A DNA stretch of 64,000 nt from Streptomyces xanthophaeus (GTDB lineage: Bacteria > Actinomycetota > Actinomycetes > Streptomycetales > Streptomycetaceae): positions 6,458,501 through 6,522,500 of the forward strand of contig NZ_CP076543.1 of assembly GCF_030440515.1 (NCBI RefSeq), in the 5' to 3' direction. Shown here in pieces: positions 42,577-49,627 of this stretch. The notes under the pieces were generated by a model. The model ran no database searches and had not been told where the DNA came from. It saw nothing but the letters and a program-made list of their open reading frames with translations. The position numbers and the translations under genes are program-made. The stretch's first letter is position 1, and the number at the start of each line of letters is the position of its first letter.

Positions 42577-43083
42577 ATGGGCATGAGCGTGACCATTTCG
42601 GCGGCGGCTGCCGAGGACGCTGAGCAGATCTTCAAACTGCAGTACCTGGCCTTCCAGCGGGAGGCCGAGCTGTACGGCAACTACCTCATCCAGCCGCTCA
42701 CCCAGTCCCTGGACTCCCTCAAGGGGGAGCTGGCGACGGACACCGTCCTGGTGGCCCGGCTCGGCGACGAGATCGTCGGGACCGTGCGCGGCAACGTCGA
42801 CGAGGACGGCACCGGCAAGATCGCCAAGCTCTGTGTGCACCCGCGCCTGCAGGGTCACGGTCTCGGGGCGCGCCTGCTGCGTGCGGTCGAGGAGGCTCTG
42901 GCGAGCCCCGGCCGCACCACGCGCTTCCGCCTGCACACCGGGCACAAGAGCGAGGCGAACCTGCGCCTCTACCGCAAGGCCGGCTACGTCAAGGTCGGCG
43001 GCCGCACCGCCTCCGACGGCATCCAGCTGGTGATCCTGGAGAAGGAAGCCAAGGACCCGACCGACTTCACGGTCAGCGCGTAG
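42577..43083 (+). CDS. GNAT-family acetyltransferase
   Basis: 168 residues from ATG 42577, with ATG 42583 also possible; CTGGAGG lies 9-10 bases upstream. KLCVHPRLQGHGLGARLLRAV is a clear acetyl-CoA loop, and NLRLYRKAGYVKVGGR the C-terminal motif. The 3' end overlaps the convergent membrane-protein gene by 11 bases. Substrate unknown. Confidence 0.88.
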   Translation: MGMSVTISAAAAEDAEQIFKLQYLAFQREAELYGNYLIQPLTQSLDSLKGELATDTVLVARLGDEIVGTVRGNVDEDGTGKIAKLCVHPRLQGHGLGARLLRAVEEALASPGRTTRFRLHTGHKSEANLRLYRKAGYVKVGGRTASDGIQLVILEKEAKDPTDFTVSA

Positions 43084-43519
43084 CGGCCTCTCGGCTCCTG
43101 CGCAGCCAGAGCATCCCGGTGATCGGCAGGATCACCGGGATGAACAGGTAGCCCATCCCGAACTGGGACCACACGGTCGTGTCGGGGAAGGACTCGGGTC
43201 GCACCACCGTCCAGGTCCCCACGGCCAGCACGCCGGCCAGCTCGGCGGCGCAGCAGATCAGCGCCGCCTTGCGGGCCGTCTCACCGCCGCGCACCAGTGA
43301 GTACGTGATGAACGCGTAGGCCAGCGCGGCCACGGCGGACAGTGCGTAGGCCAGCGGCGCCCGGTCGAACTCGGTGGAGATCTGGAAGGCCGAGCGGGAG
43401 ACCGCGCCGACCACCATCACCCCGTACAGCCACACCAGCAGCAGACCGGGCCCGGAGACCAGCCGCTTGCGCCCGGTGGCGGTGGCGCCCGTGGCGCTCG
43501 TCGTGTCGGAGTCAGGCAC
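43073..43519 (-). CDS. Four-helix membrane protein
   Basis: 148 residues with four hydrophobic segments (GLLLVWLYGVMVVGAV, APLAYALSAVAALAYAFI, ALICCAAELAGVLAVGTW, MGYLFIPVILPITGMLW). The N-terminal 20 residues are Thr/Ala-rich. It overlaps the next gene upstream by 8 bases; the two membrane proteins are probably made together. No family function known. Confidence 0.8.
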   Translation of the reverse strand: MPDSDTTSATGATATGRKRLVSGPGLLLVWLYGVMVVGAVSRSAFQISTEFDRAPLAYALSAVAALAYAFITYSLVRGGETARKAALICCAAELAGVLAVGTWTVVRPESFPDTTVWSQFGMGYLFIPVILPITGMLWLRRSREAATR

Positions 43520-43880
43520 CGGTGGTTCCCCAGATGTCGTAGAGCCGTACTTCGAGGACGGCGAGCACGACGGCGCCGGCCGCCACCGTGATCGATCCCC
43601 ACTTGGTCCGCTCGGTCAGCGAGAGCATCCCGGCCGCCGGTACCGCGGCGAACGCCCCCACCAGGTAGGCCACGAAGATCACCGTGCCCTCGTCGGGCTT
43701 CTCGCCCTGGGCCAGCTCGACCACGCCGATCACCAGCTGCACCAGGACCAGCACGGTCACGACGGCCATACCGATGAAGTGCCAGTCCTTGGTCGGCTGG
43801 TCCCGCCATGCGGCGTGGCCGCACCAGGCGGCGAGGGCGAGTGCGGCCACGCCGATGGCGACCGTCAGGGCGTCGAGCAT
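43512..43880 (-). CDS. Four-helix membrane protein
   Basis: 122 residues with hydrophobic segments at about 5-22, 36-57, 65-85 and 93-110. No enzymatic motif. It overlaps the following membrane-protein gene, which suggests a two-subunit membrane complex. Function unknown. Confidence 0.8.
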   Translation of the reverse strand: MLDALTVAIGVAALALAAWCGHAAWRDQPTKDWHFIGMAVVTVLVLVQLVIGVVELAQGEKPDEGTVIFVAYLVGAFAAVPAAGMLSLTERTKWGSITVAAGAVVLAVLEVRLYDIWGTTGA

Positions 43881-44100
43881 GCAGCGAGGGTATTACGGGC
43901 CGTAAGACCCGATGCGCGCACCCCTGCCTCCCGCGGCCCCGCGCACTGCCCGCGCGCCCGGTGTACCGACCGTGGTCTTGACCACAGCGGACCGCGTCGC
44001 CGCACTCCGGACCGGGCGGTCCGGACAGCCCAGGACGTGCGTGTCGGCGCAGGTCGGAGGCAGGTTGCCAGCCTCGGGGCGGAAGGTCGGCACTGACCGG

Positions 44101-44176
44101 TGACGTCCGGTATGTGGTCGGAATGCGTCCGCTATCCGGACGTCATTGATCGGTCAGGGGAGACGTCTGCTTTACT
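44101..44176 (+). promoter_or_regulatory. Promoter region of the metNIQ leader
   Basis: tgacgtccgg (44101-44110) and ccggacgtca (44136-44145) form a 10-base inverted repeat, a candidate operator. TTGATC (44146-44151) follows, with TTTACT (44171-44176) 19 bases later and 7 bases before the leader ATG, so the transcript may begin at or next to that ATG. Confidence 0.55.
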
Positions 44177-44183
44177 TGGGCCC

Positions 44184-44270
44184 ATGACCACGACGAGCAG
44201 CCGCACCCTTGCGACCGAGGCGACGATGACGCCCGGTGCTCGTTGTATGTGTCGAATGTGCGCCTTCTGA
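44184..44270 (+). CDS. Short Cys/Met-rich leader peptide ORF before metN
   Basis: 28 codons, MTTTSSRTLATEATM..., ending in a run rich in Met and Cys (RCMCRMCAF) before TGA. No ribosome site, but a promoter hexamer is 7 bases upstream, so leaderless translation is likely. Clustered regulatory codons (2 Met and 3 Cys among the last 8 residues), placed before a methionine importer, fit ribosome-mediated sensing of sulfur amino-acid shortage. It resembles in general style the Cys-rich leaders described in mycobacteria. The coupling mechanism is unproven. Confidence 0.65.
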   Translation: MTTTSSRTLATEATMTPGARCMCRMCAF

Positions 44271-44474
44271 GGGCCCCTTCCTGAGCCTCGCGCCCCGAAG
44301 CGAGACCAGCCGCGCCACCACGTCACCAGCTGATGAACCGGACGGCTCACTCATGCCCCGCGCACGTGTCGACACCATCATTTTCTGACGGTTCGTCCCG
44401 TATCGCGTCCCCAGATTGTTTGCCCCGTGCCCGGCAGCCCGCTGCGCCGTGCACTCGACAGCGACGGAAATCCT
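44271..44474 (+). promoter_or_regulatory. Leader between the short ORF and metN
   Basis: 204 bases with no gene. A hairpin ctcgc/gcgag (44287-44291 with 44300-44304) follows the leader stop closely, and a T-rich patch lies at 44378-44386. No U-tailed terminator is visible, so control may be translational or Rho-dependent. Confidence 0.45.
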
Positions 44475-45521
44475 GTGATCACCACATCGGGCCTCACGAA
44501 GGTCTACCAGTCCCGTGGCCGCGAGGTCACCGCCCTGGACGGCGTCGATCTCCACGTCCGCGAGGGCGAGGTCTACGGAGTCATCGGCCAGAGCGGCGCA
44601 GGCAAATCCTCCCTGATCCGCTGCGTCAACCTGCTGGAGCGCCCCACCACCGGCACCGTGACCGTCGACGGCGTGGACCTCACCGCCCTCGCCGGCCGCG
44701 GCCGCCGTGCGGGCAAGGAGCTCCGCCAGGCCCGCAGCCGCATCGGCATGGTCTTCCAGCACTTCAACCTGTTGTCCTCGCGCACCGTCCAGGCCAACGT
44801 CGAGCTGCCCCTGGAGATCCTCGGCATCTCCGGCCGCGAGCGCTCCCGCAAGGCCCTCGAACTCCTCGACCTGGTCGGCCTCGCCGACAAGGCCAAGGCC
44901 TACCCGACCCAGCTCTCCGGCGGCCAGAAGCAGCGCGTCGGTATCGCCCGCGCCCTGGCCGGCGACCCCAAGGTGCTGCTGTCCGACGAGGCCACCAGCG
45001 CCCTGGACCCCGAGACCACCCGCTCCGTCCTCGGGCTGCTGCGCGACCTCAACCGGCAGCTCGGCCTCACCGTGCTGCTCATCACGCACGAGATGGACGT
45101 GGTCAAGACCGTCTGCGACTCGGCCGCCCTGATGAAGAACGGCCGGATCATCGAGTCCGGCACCGTCGCCGAACTCCTCGCCACCCCCGGCTCCGAGCTC
45201 GCCGGCGAACTCTTCCCGGTCACCGGTACCGCCACCGGCCCCGACCGCACGGTCGTCGACGTCACCTTCCACGGCGAAGCCGCCGTCCGGCCGGTCATCT
45301 CGCAGCTCTCGCGCACGTACAACATCGACATCTCGATCCTCGGCGCCGCGATGGACACCGTCGCGGGCCGGCAGATCGGCCGCATGCGCATCGAACTGCC
45401 CGGCGGCTACGAGGACAACGTCGTGCCGGTCGGCTTCCTGCGCGAGCAGGGCCTGCAGGTCGACATCGTCGACGGGATCGACAACGAACTGGCCGAACTG
45501 GTCAAGGACGGTGCCAAGTGA
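44475..45521 (+). CDS. metN: Methionine ABC transporter ATP-binding protein
   Basis: 348 residues. Walker A GQSGAGKSS, signature LSGGQKQR, Walker B VLLSDEATSALDP and H-loop ITHEMD are intact. The C-terminal domain (about 270-345, TFHGEAAVRPVISQLSRTYN) is the NIL methionine-sensing domain that inhibits transport at high internal methionine. GTG 44475, with ACGGAA upstream, was preferred; an in-frame GTG at 44427 has no ribosome site. The gene overlaps metI by 4 bases. Confidence 0.95.
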   Translation: MITTSGLTKVYQSRGREVTALDGVDLHVREGEVYGVIGQSGAGKSSLIRCVNLLERPTTGTVTVDGVDLTALAGRGRRAGKELRQARSRIGMVFQHFNLLSSRTVQANVELPLEILGISGRERSRKALELLDLVGLADKAKAYPTQLSGGQKQRVGIARALAGDPKVLLSDEATSALDPETTRSVLGLLRDLNRQLGLTVLLITHEMDVVKTVCDSAALMKNGRIIESGTVAELLATPGSELAGELFPVTGTATGPDRTVVDVTFHGEAAVRPVISQLSRTYNIDISILGAAMDTVAGRQIGRMRIELPGGYEDNVVPVGFLREQGLQVDIVDGIDNELAELVKDGAK

Positions 45522-46186
45522 CCTGGTCCGAAATGCAGCCCCTGCTCACCCAGGGCACCTACGACACCCTCTACATGGTGCTGTGGTCCACCCTGGTGAC
45601 CGTGCTCGGCGGCCTGCCCATCGGCATCCTGCTGGTCCTCACCGACAAGGGCGGCCTCCTGCAGAACCAGCCGCTCAACAAGGTCCTCGGCGTGATCGTG
45701 AACATAGGCCGCTCGCTGCCGTTCATCATCCTGCTGATCTTCCTGATCCCGGTCACCACCGCGGTCGTCGGCACCTTCATCGGCCCCACCGCCATGATCG
45801 TCCCGCTCGCCATCGGCGCCGTCCCCTTCTTCGCCCGGCTCGTCGAGACCGCCGTCCGCGAGGTGGACCACGGCCTGATCGAGGCCGTCGAGTCCATGGG
45901 CGGCGGCATCCCCACCCTGGTCGGCAAGGTGCTGCTCCCGCAGGCCCTGCCCTCCCTGGTCGCCGGTGTCACCACCACCGTCATCACCCTCGTCGGCTAC
46001 TCGGCCATGGCCGGCGCCGTCGGCGGCGAAGGACTGGGATCCAAGGCCATCACCTACGGCTTCCAGCGCTTCGAGACCGGCTTCATGATCGCCACCGTCG
46101 TGGTCCTGATCGCCCTCGTCACGGTGATCCAGCTGCTCGGCGACGGCGCCGTCAGGCTCCTCGCCCGCCGCGGCCGGACCGCCTGA
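45518..46186 (+). CDS. metI: Methionine ABC transporter permease
   Basis: 222 residues with five hydrophobic segments. The cytoplasmic coupling loop is in EVDHGLIEAVESMGGG, as in binding-protein-dependent permeases. GTG start overlaps the metN stop (GTGA). Together with MetN and MetQ it imports L- and D-methionine. Confidence 0.95.
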   Translation: MTWSEMQPLLTQGTYDTLYMVLWSTLVTVLGGLPIGILLVLTDKGGLLQNQPLNKVLGVIVNIGRSLPFIILLIFLIPVTTAVVGTFIGPTAMIVPLAIGAVPFFARLVETAVREVDHGLIEAVESMGGGIPTLVGKVLLPQALPSLVAGVTTTVITLVGYSAMAGAVGGEGLGSKAITYGFQRFETGFMIATVVVLIALVTVIQLLGDGAVRLLARRGRTA

Positions 46187-46278
46187 GAAGACTTTCCCCC
46201 CAACAGAGCCCGCACTTGTCGTGCTTGGGCCACCACCAGCAAGTCATCGGTACTTGTTCAGCAAGAAAGGCACTCTTC

Positions 46279-47145
46279 GTGCGTAAGAACATCAAGCTCA
46301 CCGCCCTCGCCGCCACGGCCACCGCGCTCGCCCTCGGCCTCACCGCCTGCGGCAGCTCCTCGGACCCGTCCTCGGCGAAGGCCGACGGCGGAAAGGCCGA
46401 CGAGAGCAAGCCCCTGGTCATAGCGGCCTCCCCGAGCCCGCACGCCGACGTCCTGAACTTCGTCAAGGACAAGCTCGCGGCCAAGGAAGGCCTCAAGCTC
46501 GAGGTCAAGGAGTTCACGGACTACGTCCTGCCGAACACCGCCACCGAGCAGGGCCAGGTCGACGGCAACTACTTCCAGCACAAGCCGTACCTCGACGACT
46601 TCAACAAGAAGAACAGCACGCACGTCGTGCCCGTCGTGAACGTGCACCTGGAGCCCCTCGGTCTCTACTCCAAGAAGATCAAGGCCATCGGTGACATCAA
46701 GGCCGGCCAGACCATCGCCGTCCCCAACGACACCACCAACGAGGGCCGCGCGCTCCAGCTGCTCGCCGCGAACAACCTGATCACCCTCAAGGAGGGTGTC
46801 GGCACCAGCGCCAAGCTGTCCGACATCACCGACAAGAAGGGCCTGGAGTTCAAGGAGCTGGAGGCCGCCACGGTCCCGCGCGCCCTGAACGACGTGGACG
46901 CCGCGATCATCAACGGCAACTACGCCCTCGAAGCCAAGCTGTCGCCCGCCAAGGACGCGCTGATCCTGGAGAAGGCCGAGGGCAACCCCTACGCCAACTT
47001 CCTCGCGGTCAAGGACGGCAACCAGAACGACCCGCGGATCCAGAAGCTGGCCAAGCTCCTGAACTCCGACGAGGTCAAGAAGTTCATCGAGGAGAAGTAC
47101 CAGGGCTCGGTCATCCCGGCCTTCGGCGCCCCTGCCGCCTCCTGA
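46279..47145 (+). CDS. metQ: Methionine-binding lipoprotein
   Basis: 288 residues. Lipobox LTAC with Cys24 at the membrane end of the signal peptide; the mature NlpA/MetQ fold shows DYVLPNTATEQGQVDGNYFQ and AIINGNYALEAKLSP. It captures methionine outside the membrane and delivers it to MetNI. The GTG start follows AAGAAAGG. Last gene of metNIQ, 92 bases after metI. Confidence 0.95.
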   Translation: MRKNIKLTALAATATALALGLTACGSSSDPSSAKADGGKADESKPLVIAASPSPHADVLNFVKDKLAAKEGLKLEVKEFTDYVLPNTATEQGQVDGNYFQHKPYLDDFNKKNSTHVVPVVNVHLEPLGLYSKKIKAIGDIKAGQTIAVPNDTTNEGRALQLLAANNLITLKEGVGTSAKLSDITDKKGLEFKELEAATVPRALNDVDAAIINGNYALEAKLSPAKDALILEKAEGNPYANFLAVKDGNQNDPRIQKLAKLLNSDEVKKFIEEKYQGSVIPAFGAPAAS

Positions 47146-47188
47146 ACCGGTACCTCGTGATCCGGTTCCCTCCGGACCGGTCATGAAT

Positions 47189-47226
47189 CTCGGCCCCGCA
47201 CGCACCTGACGGCGCGCGGGGCCGAG
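47189..47226 (+). terminator. Intrinsic terminator after metQ
   Basis: 11-base arms ctcggccccgc (47189-47199) and gcggggccgag (47216-47226), about 44 bases after the metQ stop. Confidence 0.75.
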
Positions 47227-47381
47227 CTCTGCCCGCTTCCGGGCAACCCGGCCCTGCACATCACCCGGTCGATGCTGCATGCTGTGGCCTACGAACCGCA
47301 CGCACGGTCCCGCACGAACGGTCCCGCACCGCGGTCGCATCGCAACACGGTCGCACCACGGTCTCAGGCATGGAGCTGCGC

Positions 47382-48080
47382 ATGACTACCACCTTCCCGG
47401 ACGTCACCATCAGCACGGACCGGCTGGTGCTGCGCCCCTTCGAGGAAGAGGACGTCACCGCGCTCACCGAGATGATGAACGACGAGCACGTGATCGCCTG
47501 GACCAGCGCGCCCCACCCCTACACCCACACCGAAGCACAGGCCTGGGCCACCCGGCACTCCCACGCCGAACGCACCGAGGGCCGCGGCATCGTCCTCGCC
47601 GTCACCGAGTTCCTCACCCAGCGCCTCGTCGGCATCGTGCACCTGCAGAACACCAACTGGCGCACCCGCGCCACCGAGGTCGGCTACGTCACCGCCCCCT
47701 GGGCCCGCGGCGAGGGCTACGCCAGCGAATCCGTCCTGGCCGTCGCCCAATGGCTCTTCCGCTCCCAGGGTTTCGAGCGCCTCGAACTGCGCACCGCCGC
47801 CGACAACACCGCCTCGCAGCAAGTGGCCCAGAAGATCGGCTGCATCAGCGAGGGCGTCCTGCGCAACGCGTGGATAGTGCGTACGCAGACGGCCGACGGC
47901 GGCTGGGCCGACACCCGCACCGACCTCATCGTCTGGAGCCTGGTCCCCGAAGACCTCGACGAGGGCGACGGCTACGACGGATACGACAGCTACGACAGCT
48001 ACGACGGATACGCCCGCAGCACCGCGTTCCCGCAGCGGGCCGACGCGAACGGCAGGCGCGTCGGCGCCGACTGGAACTGA
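47382..48080 (+). CDS. RimJ/RimL-type GNAT acetyltransferase with repeat tail
   Basis: 232 residues. The GNAT core holds TDRLVLRPFEEED and ATEVGYVTAPWARGEGYASE with the acetyl-CoA loop. It likely acetylates a protein N-terminus or an antibiotic-like molecule. The last 45 residues contain a Gly/Asp/Tyr/Ser repeat (DGYDGYDSYDSYDGY), probably disordered. ATG 47382, 6 bases after GGAG, was preferred to the upstream ATG at 47370. Confidence 0.85.
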   Translation: MTTTFPDVTISTDRLVLRPFEEEDVTALTEMMNDEHVIAWTSAPHPYTHTEAQAWATRHSHAERTEGRGIVLAVTEFLTQRLVGIVHLQNTNWRTRATEVGYVTAPWARGEGYASESVLAVAQWLFRSQGFERLELRTAADNTASQQVAQKIGCISEGVLRNAWIVRTQTADGGWADTRTDLIVWSLVPEDLDEGDGYDGYDSYDSYDGYARSTAFPQRADANGRRVGADWN

Positions 48081-48153
48081 ACCGATGACCGGGTAGTCTC
48101 ACCGTGCCCGCCCCGACGACCCCCCCCGACCCCAGACCAGGAGACTGACGAAG

Positions 48154-49353
48154 ATGGCCGACCGGGTCACGGTGATCGGCTGGGACGGTTCGCCCCTGAC
48201 CGCGGGCGCCCGGTCCGCGCTCTCCGCCGCCACCCTCGTGGCCGGCGCCGCGCACCACCTCGCCCTCCCCGAAGTACCGCCCACCGCGGAGCGCATCCGC
48301 CTGGGCAGTGTCGGCCTCGCCGCACGCCGCATCGCCGGCCACCGCGGCACCGCGGTGGTCTTCGCCGACGGGGACCCCGGCTTCTTCGGCGCCGTACGCA
48401 CCCTGCGCGCCCCGGAGCACGGCCTGGAGGTCGAGGTCGTCCCGGCCGTCTCCTCCGTGGCCGCCGCCTTCGCCCGCGCCGGCATGCCCTGGGACGACGC
48501 CCAGGTCGTCGTGGCCCACCCCCGCACCCTGCGCCGCGCGGTCAACGTCTGCCGCGCCCACGCCAAGGTCGCCGTCCTCACCTCACCCGGCGCCGGCCCC
48601 GCGGAACTCGCACTGCTCCTCGAAGGAGTTCACCGCACCTTCGTCGTCTGCGAGGAACTCGGCACGGACCGGGAGCAGGTGAGCGTCCTCACCTCCGACA
48701 AGGCCGCCGACCACAGCTGGCGCGACCCGAACGTCGTCATCGTCATCGGGGGCGGGGGACCGGCCCCCGCGGACGCCGGCTGGCTCTTCGGCCAGAGCGC
48801 CGCCCGGTCCGCCGACCGCGGCTGGGCCGGGCCGCAGGCCGACGCGGGAGAAGGCGGGTCCGCCCAGCTCCGCGCGGCCCAACTCGCCCGGCTCGGCCCG
48901 CGTACCGGAGACCTCCTCTGGGACATCGGCGCCGGATCCGGCGGCGTGGCCGTGGACGCCGCCGCCCTCGGCGCCGCCGTCATCGCGGTCGACGCCGACC
49001 CGGCCGCCTGCGACCGCATAACCGCCGCCGCCCGTGAGCGGGGAGTGCAGCTCCAGGCCGTCGCCGGGCGCGCGCCGCACGTACTGGAGAACCTGCCCGA
49101 GCCCGATGTCGTCCGCGTCGGCGGTGGCGGCGCCGCCGTCGTCGCGGCCGTCGCCGAACGCCGTCCCGAACGGATCGTCAGCCACGCCTCCACCCGCGAC
49201 GAGGCGGAGGCGATCGCCAGGGCACTCACCGAACACGGTTACGCCGTCGAGTGCGCACTGCTCCAGTCCGTCGGCCTGGACACCCGGACCTGGGCCGAAC
49301 AGGACCGTTCCGTGGTGTTCCTCCTGGCAGCGGAACGCCCCGCCACGCGCTGA
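48154..49353 (+). CDS. cobL: Precorrin-6Y C5,15-methyltransferase / decarboxylase (CbiE-CbiT fusion)
   Basis: 399 residues. The N-terminal CbiE half (about 1-195) has VTVIGWDGSPLTAG and VFADGDPGFFGAV; the C-terminal CbiT half (about 220-390) has LLWDIGAGSGGVAVDAAALG, a class I SAM motif. It methylates C5 and C15 and removes the acetate side chain of ring C in corrin synthesis. TAGTCT lies about 57 bases upstream. Other cob genes follow downstream. Confidence 0.93.
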   Translation: MADRVTVIGWDGSPLTAGARSALSAATLVAGAAHHLALPEVPPTAERIRLGSVGLAARRIAGHRGTAVVFADGDPGFFGAVRTLRAPEHGLEVEVVPAVSSVAAAFARAGMPWDDAQVVVAHPRTLRRAVNVCRAHAKVAVLTSPGAGPAELALLLEGVHRTFVVCEELGTDREQVSVLTSDKAADHSWRDPNVVIVIGGGGPAPADAGWLFGQSAARSADRGWAGPQADAGEGGSAQLRAAQLARLGPRTGDLLWDIGAGSGGVAVDAAALGAAVIAVDADPAACDRITAAARERGVQLQAVAGRAPHVLENLPEPDVVRVGGGGAAVVAAVAERRPERIVSHASTRDEAEAIARALTEHGYAVECALLQSVGLDTRTWAEQDRSVVFLLAAERPATR

Positions 49354-49627
49354 GTCGAGGGCCGGGGTAGGCTGGCCGATCGTCGTACTGCCCCGGACGA
49401 TTCGGGCATCGCGGCACCGCCTGGACGCGCGACGTGGCGCAGTCCACAGAGGACCGTGACGGTTATGGCCGCCACGGTGGCCGACGGGCGCGACAATGCT
49501 TACTGGTTGTCGTGCAGGCGTATGCGAGACGAGCTCGTCGCACCGCAACCCCGCAGGCAAAACCGCTCGGCGGCCTCGTGGGCGACCGGGCGATCGAAGA
49601 GGCAACACCGATGGGCGAGGGGTAAGC
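49354..49627 (+). promoter_or_regulatory. Region before the bluB-cobT fusion gene
   Basis: 274 bases. No cobalamin-riboswitch signature was found. An open frame from a GTG at 49434 to TAA 49625 (63 codons, containing one TTA) ends directly at the ribosome site (GAGGGG) of the fusion gene; its weak GC3 makes it doubtful. Its last codons, ATG GGC GAG GGG TAA, overlap the ribosome site. Confidence 0.4.

Noticed and set aside
44101..44474. SAM-type riboswitch before metNIQ
   Set aside because: No SAM-I or SAM-IV-like core was recognised; a short ORF explains the position better.
49354..49627. Possible cobalamin riboswitch
   Set aside because: I looked for the conserved B12-box type segment and core and saw none; a covariance-model search would be decisive.
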